Assembly: GCA_002724895.1 (NCBI GenBank)
Contig: PBQB01000028.1
Location: forward strand, 2,910-18,934
DNA: 16,025 nt
DNA from: Flavobacteriales bacterium
GTDB lineage: Bacteria > Bacteroidota > Bacteroidia > Flavobacteriales > BACL11
Direction: 5' to 3'
The notes under the pieces were generated by a model. That model was not told the origin of the DNA, searched no databases, and saw nothing but the letters and a program-made list of their open reading frames with translations. Both the position numbers and the translations under genes were made by a program. Shown here one piece after another: positions 1-7,410 of the stretch. The stretch's first letter is position 1. Every line of letters starts with the position of its first letter.

Positions 1-464
1 GTTTCATGTTTTAAAAGCCATAATCTCTCTAATCCATATGCAACAAAAATAATAATAGAGTTAGCAAATAAAAGTTCAGCATGTGTAATTTTTTTATTTG
101 AAAGTGCATTAACAACAGAAATCCCAATAACTAAAAATAAATAAGTCATTTCTTTAATAGGAATTGGGTCAGTTCTATATCTAATTATACCAAAAATTGC
201 AAATAAACCTAGTGCAAACCCTAACTGTAATTTGACATTATCTAAAAGGATACATAATAAAAAGACTGTTAAACTAATTAAAAAATATGTAAACAAATAA
301 TCCTTGTTTTTTGTTATAGGATAATATATATATCTAACTATTATAGTTATAACAATAAGGTTAAAAACTGATTTAAATATAAGTTTCCAAAAGTCTTTTG
401 CGTCAAACAAGGGTGCTCCTAAAAATTCTAAAGTACTATCAAGCAAAATCAATAATAATTCCAT
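1..464 (-). CDS. DUF4956 family membrane protein (partial, C-terminus beyond window edge)
   Basis: I translated this reading frame by hand because it runs off the left edge without a stop; 154 N-terminal residues are present. Hydrophobic segments lie at about residues 32-49, 57-75, 80-95, 107-120 and 131-146. The stretch GFALGLFAIFGIIRYRT at about 82-98, followed by DPIPIKEMTYLF, is what I recognise as the core signature of DUF4956 membrane proteins, which are usually about 200-230 residues long. The ATG overlaps the stop codon of the upstream VTC gene by one base (TAATG), so translation is probably coupled. From memory of the family, DUF4956 genes commonly sit beside VTC-domain polyphosphate polymerases and CotH-like kinases, exactly as here. 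The biochemical role is unknown. A channel, transporter or membrane anchor working with the VTC enzyme is an inference from position only. Confidence 0.9.
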   Translation of the reverse strand, partial: MELLLILLDSTLEFLGAPLFDAKDFWKLIFKSVFNLIVITIIVRYIYYPITKNKDYLFTYFLISLTVFLLCILLDNVKLQLGFALGLFAIFGIIRYRTDPIPIKEMTYLFLVIGISVVNALSNKKITHAELLFANSIIIFVAYGLERLWLLKHE

Positions 465-1216
465 TATGCATATTTTAATCTATTAATAAATAATTCCTTT
501 TTTTTAAATCTATTTTTTTTAATATCAGGATTTAACTGAAGTGTTGAGATACAGTATTTACTCAATCTAAATGGTAAAATACCCATTTCTTTAGCTTTGG
601 TAATAAAAATAGAAGATCTACTCATTCTTTCTTGTTTAACTTCTGCAATAGCTAAATAATTTAAGTTTCCTGTTTTTATTTGATTAGAAAAATTGAGATC
701 TATGTCAATTGTTAGTCTTTCTTTATCTTTCTTGCTAACCAAAGTAATCCTTCTAAAGGAAATCCATTGTTGAGCACTAACATCAATATTTTTACCAATA
801 ATTTTTTTAATAAAAGTAGATTGTTCTTTTGAAATTTTATTTGGAATTCCATCCAACACCTTAATTCTTTTTTTAATTGTCCTGCCTTTATTATTTTTAA
901 GTTTTATCTCTAAAAATGTTAAATCGCTTCCAACATACTGTCTAAATCTAATTTTATTTCTATTAACTCTCCTATTGTGATGATCGATATAAAACTTTCT
1001 ATCTTCAGTGTCATAATAAAGAGATTTATAATCTTGTATCAATTGGCCTTTAATGTCAAGTATATTATAAAATGGTTTTATATTTTTTAATAATTCATTT
1101 AATTTCAAACAAGAAAACGTAAATTTTGTATCAGTTCTATTCATTAACTTAACACCATCCATTTGAGATAATGAAATAGTATCAAATCCAGAAATTATTT
1201 GAGTTAAATTTTCCAT
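464..1216 (-). CDS. VTC-domain polyphosphate polymerase-like protein
   Basis: The 250-residue protein looks like a stand-alone VTC domain (triphosphate tunnel metalloenzyme fold). In yeast Vtc4 this domain makes polyphosphate from ATP in a tunnel lined by basic and acidic residues. Visible tunnel-strand motifs are RTDTKF (27-32), YYDT (67-70), KIRFRQY (88-94), EIKLK (103-107), SFRRITL (153-159), TIDIDL (169-174), AEVK (191-194) and a SKYC motif (219-222). Their order and spacing fit an intact domain of normal length, and the basic and acidic strand positions look preserved. There is no signal peptide or membrane segment, so it should act in the cytosol or at the inner membrane face. It follows the lipoprotein gene by 3 bases and overlaps the DUF4956 gene by 1 base. 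Polymerase activity is inferred from the family; another nucleotide- or triphosphate-processing activity is possible. Confidence 0.88.
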   Translation of the reverse strand: MENLTQIISGFDTISLSQMDGVKLMNRTDTKFTFSCLKLNELLKNIKPFYNILDIKGQLIQDYKSLYYDTEDRKFYIDHHNRRVNRNKIRFRQYVGSDLTFLEIKLKNNKGRTIKKRIKVLDGIPNKISKEQSTFIKKIIGKNIDVSAQQWISFRRITLVSKKDKERLTIDIDLNFSNQIKTGNLNYLAIAEVKQERMSRSSIFITKAKEMGILPFRLSKYCISTLQLNPDIKKNRFKKKELFINRLKYA

Positions 1217-1219
1217 TAA

Positions 1220-1627
1220 TTATTTTTGTATTATAAAATCAGGAACGCTAAATCTACTATTATCTTTGTTTATTTCTACATGCTTAAAAATAGGATAATC
1301 ATAAGTAATATCATTTACAACAATACTATCAACATGTGTAAATACTGTATACTTACCCTTTCTTAAAAATTCAAAATGATACCTACCGTCCCAATCTGTT
1401 TCAAAATTATCATCATAAATTTGTGACTCATCATCAGAGTATATTATATAAATATCTTTCCCAGATTTTGGATAATAGTGTGTATCATTCATTTGGGTTT
1501 GAGTATTATATGTAGTAGTAAAATATATTACTCTTCCCTCAATAACTGATGTTCCTCCCTCACCAGCTTGTTTTTCACAAGAAATGAATAGTAGTATAAC
1601 TAGAAAATAAGATATGTATCTTTTCAT
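1220..1627 (-). CDS. Small lipoprotein with a predicted beta-sandwich domain
   Basis: This 135-residue protein begins with a lipoprotein signal: a charged start, a hydrophobic run and the lipobox FISC, with Cys17 the probable lipidated residue. The mature part reads SVIEGRVIYF (27-36), then a gap, GKDIYIIYSDD (56-66), and TDWDGRYHFEFLRKGKYTVF (78-97). The last stretch resembles carboxypeptidase-regulatory-like or prealbumin-like domains, where a D-G-x-Y/F turn precedes a strand and a G-x-Y-T-V strand follows. A surface or periplasmic attachment role is likely. It lies 3 bases after the CotH gene and 3 bases before the VTC gene, so it is probably a structural partner in the same operon. No enzyme motif is visible and I do not recognise a named family, so function is unassigned. 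Confidence 0.8.
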   Translation of the reverse strand: MKRYISYFLVILLFISCEKQAGEGGTSVIEGRVIYFTTTYNTQTQMNDTHYYPKSGKDIYIIYSDDESQIYDDNFETDWDGRYHFEFLRKGKYTVFTHVDSIVVNDITYDYPIFKHVEINKDNSRFSVPDFIIQK

Positions 1628-1630
1628 AAG

Positions 1631-3835
1631 TTATTGCTTTAAAAATTTAACAGTTTTATTTCCAGATCTAACAAAATAAATACCTTTTTCAAATTTACCA
1701 ACATCTAAAGCTTTTAACATTTTAGATGAATAAAATACAATTTGACCTAAATTGTTAAAAATAGTAACTGACTCTTCTAAACCACTAAAGTACAATATAT
1801 CTGTAGTGGGGTTAGGATATATATTAAAACTACCTTTAGTTTTGATATTATTATTTGATAAAATAGAGGAGTTAGCCATATCATATGTAGGTTCTTGATA
1901 AACAAATGGTCCAGAACCATTTGGAACTCTAGAGTATGATAAATCAACTGGCATATTCACAAAATGTACTGCATCTAAAACTGTTCCACTTGGATCTATT
2001 AAATAAACCTCTTCTTGATCTGCAGAAAGTCTGTATGTTGTATGCAAACCACTTTGAGTAGTTCCAGCAGTATCACACCAAATAATTAAATAATCATTTG
2101 ATGCAATAGTAATGTTTGGAAACATCCATTTATTTAAAATATTTTCATTATCAGACAAATAAAAGCCCGTTAAGTTAATATCATTAGCGCCTCCATTATA
2201 TAATTCTACCCAATCATCATATTCTCCATCTTGGTCTGCAACCTTAGAAAAATTTGCAGCCATTACTTCATTAATAACCAATCCACTTATGACAGGAATT
2301 TGATGAAAATCATGTTCTGCTCTTTGTGGAGAAAAGATTCCAGCATCACTATTTTCAGCATAAATATAATACTGTATATCTCTAGCATCTACATTAATTG
2401 TCGCGCCATAAATTCCATCTCCCGCAATTCCATCACCATTATTTCCATCATCAAACATTTGTACTTTTTCAAACTTATCAGCAAACTTAAACCTATATCC
2501 AAGATAAGCATAATCCGCATTACTAATATTTGATGTGATACTAACTGAACTATGTGGTAAAACAGATATTGGATTTGAAGATAAATTATCTATTATTGGA
2601 GGGTTTGCAGAAAACTCAGGTAAAGATTGAAGGTGATTAATTCGTGAATCCATTAATTCAGTTATACCTATATTGCTACCAATAGAAGAATTTACATTTG
2701 CACTAAATGCAGAATATGGAAAAAATAAATTTGGATCTGTAGAAACATAGCTATCAATTAATTGTTGTAAATCAGAAATTATAGAAATATATTCACCATT
2801 TACAAAATAATCATTTATAATTGTTTTCATATGAGCAACATACATTCTTTTATACTGGTCAACAGAAAACATCTTCATATTCATGATATTTAGATTATTA
2901 GAAGCTCCATGAAAAATATCTAGTTGCTGTAAATCTTGATTATTAACAGGTGTTGGTAATCCATTAGTAAAAGTTCCAAAAGATTGATTCATATCCCACA
3001 TAATCGGAGAAAATCTTCCATTATTATCTTGAAATAAATAAAAATTATGTGGTATGGAATTAATTGGTCCATCTAGACAAACAAGTAGATTTTCAAATGC
3101 CATCATCCATAAAGTTCTATCAATATCTAAAACATTTTCAATATGAGTAAAATGATTATTAACTGTATCAAGAAAATGTGACAATTTAGTCCAATCATTA
3201 GACGATTGCATTTCATATGCTCTTTGGTAGCATAAAGTATCTAAATAATGATCCCAAACTCTTAATGGACCTGAGCAATTTGGTATGTTTATTCCAGTAT
3301 TTTCTGCTTTAAAAAATGGACCCTTTCTTTCATAAAAATTTTCATTTGTAAAATCATCATCTACAGATTGAACACAGACATATAAACCAACTAAAACTCC
3401 ATTTACGGAAACATTAGCGTAGGTAGCTTTTGGAGCAGGCATGAATTCTTGAGCAATTTTATAGCTTAACATTTCTCTAACAAATGTTGGGTCTTTAAAT
3501 CCATTAGATAACTTAAGCACATTATATCCATCTATTGATTGCCCATTATTAATGTAATCTAATCGAATATTCATTGGATTTTTTCCATTATTAATATTGT
3601 AGGAGCTATTCCCTTTGTATTTTATACCAACATTTTGGTCAACTTCACCATCAATGATAATTGAATCAGCTACTAATCTTTGCCCATTTCCGTTAGAATA
3701 ATATAAATCTAATGTATCATCCCAATGTACTTCACTAAAAAATATTTCTATATTTCTAACTCCTAAATCAAAAACATTTTGAGTAAAGATCAAATTTGGA
3801 AAAAAAAGGAGATAAATTATAATTGATTTTTTCAT
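1631..3835 (-). CDS. CotH kinase-family protein with lamin-tail domain and T9SS sorting domain (copy 2)
   Basis: The 734-residue exported protein has a signal peptide (about 1-18). A CotH domain covers about 28-400: IKYKGNSS (71-78), LKLSNGFKDPTFVREMLSY (107-125), PAPKATYANVSVNG (133-146), GLY (150-152), D255 with N264, and WDMNQSFG (280-287). A beta-rich linker with the acidic glycine loop DDGNNGDGIAGDGIYG (462-477) follows. Next come a lamin-tail domain (about 518-626, starting LVINEVMAANFS) and a T9SS type A sorting domain (about 668-734, NIYPNPTTDILYF). CotH of Bacillus is a secreted-protein kinase of atypical fold. Here the product should reach the cell surface through T9SS. D255 and D281 are probably the metal or catalytic aspartates. 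The Glu usually following GLY is Gln156 in this copy, so activity is uncertain. Its substrate is unknown. The 47-base gap upstream is the largest in the gene run. Confidence 0.88.
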   Translation of the reverse strand: MKKSIIIYLLFFPNLIFTQNVFDLGVRNIEIFFSEVHWDDTLDLYYSNGNGQRLVADSIIIDGEVDQNVGIKYKGNSSYNINNGKNPMNIRLDYINNGQSIDGYNVLKLSNGFKDPTFVREMLSYKIAQEFMPAPKATYANVSVNGVLVGLYVCVQSVDDDFTNENFYERKGPFFKAENTGINIPNCSGPLRVWDHYLDTLCYQRAYEMQSSNDWTKLSHFLDTVNNHFTHIENVLDIDRTLWMMAFENLLVCLDGPINSIPHNFYLFQDNNGRFSPIMWDMNQSFGTFTNGLPTPVNNQDLQQLDIFHGASNNLNIMNMKMFSVDQYKRMYVAHMKTIINDYFVNGEYISIISDLQQLIDSYVSTDPNLFFPYSAFSANVNSSIGSNIGITELMDSRINHLQSLPEFSANPPIIDNLSSNPISVLPHSSVSITSNISNADYAYLGYRFKFADKFEKVQMFDDGNNGDGIAGDGIYGATINVDARDIQYYIYAENSDAGIFSPQRAEHDFHQIPVISGLVINEVMAANFSKVADQDGEYDDWVELYNGGANDINLTGFYLSDNENILNKWMFPNITIASNDYLIIWCDTAGTTQSGLHTTYRLSADQEEVYLIDPSGTVLDAVHFVNMPVDLSYSRVPNGSGPFVYQEPTYDMANSSILSNNNIKTKGSFNIYPNPTTDILYFSGLEESVTIFNNLGQIVFYSSKMLKALDVGKFEKGIYFVRSGNKTVKFLKQ

Positions 3836-3882
3836 AAATTAACTTTGTGGTAAATTTAAGATAACTTTTTATTAATAATTAA

Positions 3883-5151
3883 TTATTCTATGATAATCTT
3901 TCTATTCTCTATGTTTTTCTTGCCTTCTATTGACAGATAATATATTCCTGAGGAAAAGCTAGATAAGTCTAATTTGTAATTTCTAGAAGAATTAACTAGT
4001 TTTTTAAAAGAAGTAATAGCACCTAAGTTATTGTAAAGTGTTAATTTTTCAATTTTTTCAGATGAAGATATATTCAATAAAGATTTAATTGGTATAGGAT
4101 ATAATTTCACTTTATTTACATGATTTATGTCATTAATTTTCGTTGCCGTTAATGATATTTTAGATATACCAGTACTTGTAGCTACCCAAATATAAGGAGA
4201 TGAATCGTAGCTTAAATCTAAACCTCTAACATTTAGTCCTGCAAGGCCATCAGACACATCAAAATCTATCCACTGCTGATTCATATTATAACCATAACCT
4301 GCTACACCACCAACACCTAAATAACCAACATAAATTGAAGCCCAAACTCCGTATATAGACTCATCTAAATCAGAAAAGCTAGAAAGATTTACTACTGGAT
4401 TTAATGTGTCTGGAGGTGGCAAAACATACATTCTAGTATAATTAGTTACAACCAAGTTTGTTGAATCTAAAATAGACAAACCTCCACCAGTTCCAATCCA
4501 TTTATTATCATACTCATCAATAATTAAATCAGTAACATTTTGAGATAAAATTCCATTTGAAGTGTCGTATGTGATGAAGTTTGATGGACCATCAAAATGT
4601 GTGATTCCACCAAGAGGAGAAGAAATCCAAACATCGCCATTAGAATCAAATGCAGTGGCATTAACTCCACTCCAATGCAAATTAGGAGCTCCAACAGAAA
4701 TCCAACTAGAACTAGAAAAATATGAAAGTCCACTTATAGTTCCTATAAAAACATCTCCATCTGGGTGCTCATCTATACTTCTTACTTGATTATTAATTAA
4801 ACCATTGTTATTATCATAAGTTATCCAATTTGTTCCATCAAATTTACCTGCACCATAATCTGTTCCAATCCATACATCTCCGTTTTTCATTGTAGCTATC
4901 ACTTTAATATTATCAGATGGCATATTAGGATAATTTGCCTGGGTATATGTTGTCCAACTTAAATTTGCTTCATCAAACTTTTGCAAACCTATTGATGTAC
5001 CTATCCAAATTATAGAAGGATTTATCTTATCAACCGCAATACACTCAACAAAATCTGAGATTAAACCATTGGCTTCAGTGTAATTAGTAATTGTTTGAGA
5101 AACAATATTGAGACTATAAAAAAAGAAAATAAACACATGAATATATTTCAT
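3883..5151 (-). CDS. Two-component-regulator-type beta-propeller protein, T9SS exported
   Basis: The 422-residue protein has a signal peptide (about 1-18) and a chain of Reg_prop-type propeller repeats. Blade signatures are IWIGTSIGLQKF (48-59), VWIGTDYGAGKF (93-104), VFIGTISGLSYF (134-145), VWISSPLGGITHF (174-186), KWIGTGGGLSIL (217-228) and IWVATSTGISKI (321-332). Several are preceded by the NGL turn typical of this repeat. In hybrid two-component regulators these repeats form the periplasmic sensor. Here there is no membrane helix, kinase or DNA-binding domain, so it is a free propeller. The C-terminal 75 residues look like a T9SS type A sorting domain, but the usual YPNP motif reads YPIP (351-354). 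The gene sits between two CotH genes, 3 bases after the upstream one. A ligand-binding or protein-docking role at the cell surface is an inference. Confidence 0.85.
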   Translation of the reverse strand: MKYIHVFIFFFYSLNIVSQTITNYTEANGLISDFVECIAVDKINPSIIWIGTSIGLQKFDEANLSWTTYTQANYPNMPSDNIKVIATMKNGDVWIGTDYGAGKFDGTNWITYDNNNGLINNQVRSIDEHPDGDVFIGTISGLSYFSSSSWISVGAPNLHWSGVNATAFDSNGDVWISSPLGGITHFDGPSNFITYDTSNGILSQNVTDLIIDEYDNKWIGTGGGLSILDSTNLVVTNYTRMYVLPPPDTLNPVVNLSSFSDLDESIYGVWASIYVGYLGVGGVAGYGYNMNQQWIDFDVSDGLAGLNVRGLDLSYDSSPYIWVATSTGISKISLTATKINDINHVNKVKLYPIPIKSLLNISSSEKIEKLTLYNNLGAITSFKKLVNSSRNYKLDLSSFSSGIYYLSIEGKKNIENRKIIIE

Positions 5152-5154
5152 AAA

Positions 5155-7410
5155 CTATATTTTTAATATCTTAACTACTTGCTTATTTTTATTATTCAAA
5201 TGTATAAAATAAACTCCTTTACTCCAAGAAGATGTTTCATGGTAATTGAAGTTATTTAAATTTACCTCTCTTCCAAATATATCTCTTATACTATATTTTT
5301 CTTTAGTATTCACAAATAATTTATCTGTAAATGGATTCGGATATGCAATAAAATTAGAAAATTTTGTGTTTTCATGAACGTTAGATGCAAAATCATTACT
5401 AAAACTAAATGTTGGAGTTAAAACTGTAAAACCTCCAAACCCATTTGGACTTCTGGAATATGACATGTCATTTGGTTGAGAAATAAATGTTATAGAATCT
5501 ATAACTGTACTATCCATATTAGCTAATATTAAAGTTTCACCATTATTAGAAAGACGAAAATTTGCATGCTTACCTCCTTGATGCTCATCTTCATCAGCCC
5601 AAATTATATAATATGAATCTGGATTTATAACATGATTAGGTAATTTCCACTTAGATAAATTTAACAAGGTATCTGACAAATATAATCCATTAGTTGAAAT
5701 TGGATAAGTAGATTTATTATATAACTCTATCCAATCATCATACTTTCCACTTTTATCAGCCACAACACTTAGATTATTTGACATTAACTCATTAATTACT
5801 AAATCTCCTTTTTGAATTGGAATTGTCAAATTATAAAACTCAAAAGATGCTCTTTTAGGAGAAAATATTCCAGCAGAATCATTATCAGCATAAACATAAT
5901 AATCAATTGAATTACTACAATTTGAAATTTTACATCCATAAACACCATCTCCTGCAATACCATCATTATGATTCCCATCATCATACATTGTTAAAGATGT
6001 AAACCTTTCATTTTCACCAAATCTAAATTGAACTTGTGCAAAGTTTGCATTGCTAATTTCTGCTTTAATCCATAAATCTCCACCAACAACAAAATTCTGA
6101 TAATTTGTTGTAATATTAGAAATATATGGTTCTCCACTGTATCCTGAATAAGAAGAAAGATAGCTAGAACGTGTATCCATTAATTGACTAATTCCAGGAC
6201 AAATTGATGTTGATAAAATAACTTGATTATTTAAATTACTTGTAAAGTCAGAATAAGAATAAAATTTGTTTGTGTCATTTTGCACACTTTGATCAATTAA
6301 ATTTTGTAAAAATTGAGCTCTATTTATATAATCTTGATTTATAAAGTTTTCTTCAATTATTGTTCTTATATGGGCTATATACATTTTTCTATGTCTATCA
6401 TTTTCAAACAACTTCTTCAAAAGAGGTCTTGGCGATGTTGAAATGTAATTATGATGAATTAATGGATCCATATTTTGGGCTTGATTAATATCAAAACCAT
6501 TAAAATATAGCTGTGATGCATCTGTTAACCTAAAACTTCCAAACGACATGTTTAAATCCCAAATAATTGGATTCCATTGTTTTGCATTATCATAATACAA
6601 ATAATAGTTCTGCGCATAACCAATATATGAATCAAAATTTACCATAGCATAATTTAATGCATGCATCCATAGAGTTCTATTTACATTTAAAATATTATCT
6701 ATACTATCAATATAGTTATTTAAAGTATCTATTAAATTATATAAAGTTGACCATCCAAAATTGGACTTTTGATCATAATAGGGGAAATAATCTAAACTAT
6801 CTGTACCATGACTTTGACTTAAATTAGAATTTTCACCACCAACTTGAATATCTATATTTTTAGGATTACATTTGAAAAATGGATTATATTTTGATTTATA
6901 ATTTTTAACTAAAAAATCTTTGTTTATGGCTTCTACATTTGTATACAATCCCCATAATGTATCATTAATAAAAACATTAGCATAATTTGCTTTTGGAGAA
7001 GGCATATATTTTCTACATACTTCATAACTCAATACTTCTCGAACAAATGATGGGTCTTGAAATACATTTGCAAGTTTTAACTTATCAAATCCCTGATGAT
7101 TTTGTCCATCAATAACATAATCTAATTTAATATTAAAAGGATTTTTTACTCTATCTACACTAACAGAACTAAATCCTTTATATCTAACACCAACACTATC
7201 ATAAAAATTACCATCGATGGTAACTGATGCCAGTATCCTATCATTATCCCCTTTAATATAGAGACTATCTAAAAGATAATCCCAATTAGAATCATAAAAT
7301 GAAATTCTAATCTCTCTTAAAGAATCAGTATCATAAAAATCATTTTGAGAAAAAATAGAATTAGTAAAAATTAAAAGAAATAAAATAATGTTTAATTTCT
7401 TAAAAAACAT
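5155..7410 (-). CDS. CotH kinase-family protein with lamin-tail domain and T9SS sorting domain (copy 1)
   Basis: The 751-residue exported protein has the same domain order as the other CotH protein in this run. It has a signal peptide (about 1-22), then a CotH domain of about 32-420: VGVRYKGFSS (73-82), LKLANVFQDPSFVREVLSYE (111-130), PSPKANYANVFIND (137-150), GLYTNVE (154-160), D260 with N268, and WDLNMSFG (284-291). A linker with DDGNHNDGIAGDGVYG (477-492), a lamin-tail domain (about 537-645) and a T9SS type A sorting domain (about 683-751, IAYPNPFTDKLFV) follow. This copy keeps Glu160 after GLY, so it is the better candidate for an active kinase. Its ATG overlaps the stop of the arylsulfotransferase-like gene by one base (TAATG). 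Kinase activity and substrate are inferred from the CotH family, not shown. Confidence 0.88.
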   Translation of the reverse strand: MFFKKLNIILFLLIFTNSIFSQNDFYDTDSLREIRISFYDSNWDYLLDSLYIKGDNDRILASVTIDGNFYDSVGVRYKGFSSVSVDRVKNPFNIKLDYVIDGQNHQGFDKLKLANVFQDPSFVREVLSYEVCRKYMPSPKANYANVFINDTLWGLYTNVEAINKDFLVKNYKSKYNPFFKCNPKNIDIQVGGENSNLSQSHGTDSLDYFPYYDQKSNFGWSTLYNLIDTLNNYIDSIDNILNVNRTLWMHALNYAMVNFDSYIGYAQNYYLYYDNAKQWNPIIWDLNMSFGSFRLTDASQLYFNGFDINQAQNMDPLIHHNYISTSPRPLLKKLFENDRHRKMYIAHIRTIIEENFINQDYINRAQFLQNLIDQSVQNDTNKFYSYSDFTSNLNNQVILSTSICPGISQLMDTRSSYLSSYSGYSGEPYISNITTNYQNFVVGGDLWIKAEISNANFAQVQFRFGENERFTSLTMYDDGNHNDGIAGDGVYGCKISNCSNSIDYYVYADNDSAGIFSPKRASFEFYNLTIPIQKGDLVINELMSNNLSVVADKSGKYDDWIELYNKSTYPISTNGLYLSDTLLNLSKWKLPNHVINPDSYYIIWADEDEHQGGKHANFRLSNNGETLILANMDSTVIDSITFISQPNDMSYSRSPNGFGGFTVLTPTFSFSNDFASNVHENTKFSNFIAYPNPFTDKLFVNTKEKYSIRDIFGREVNLNNFNYHETSSWSKGVYFIHLNNKNKQVVKILKI

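Noticed and set aside
2231..2533. Rightward 100-codon reading frame
   Set aside because: Antisense to the lamin-tail/linker part of a well-supported CotH gene; low-complexity Ile/Ser/Asn composition with no recognisable domain.
3836..3882. Possible internal promoter in the 47-base gap before the second CotH gene
   Set aside because: The best -7-like match is TAAATTTA, which lacks the final G of TAnnTTTG and has no -33 partner; too weak to list.
3874..3887. Perfect palindrome AATAATTAATTATT at the end of the propeller gene
   Set aside because: Contains no G or C and no loop, and is not followed by a T run on the coding strand; expected by chance in such AT-rich DNA, so not called a terminator or operator.
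4524..4789. Two short reading frames (leftward 69 and rightward 75 codons)
   Set aside because: Both lie inside the propeller gene in other frames and arise from its repeated WIGT-type blades.
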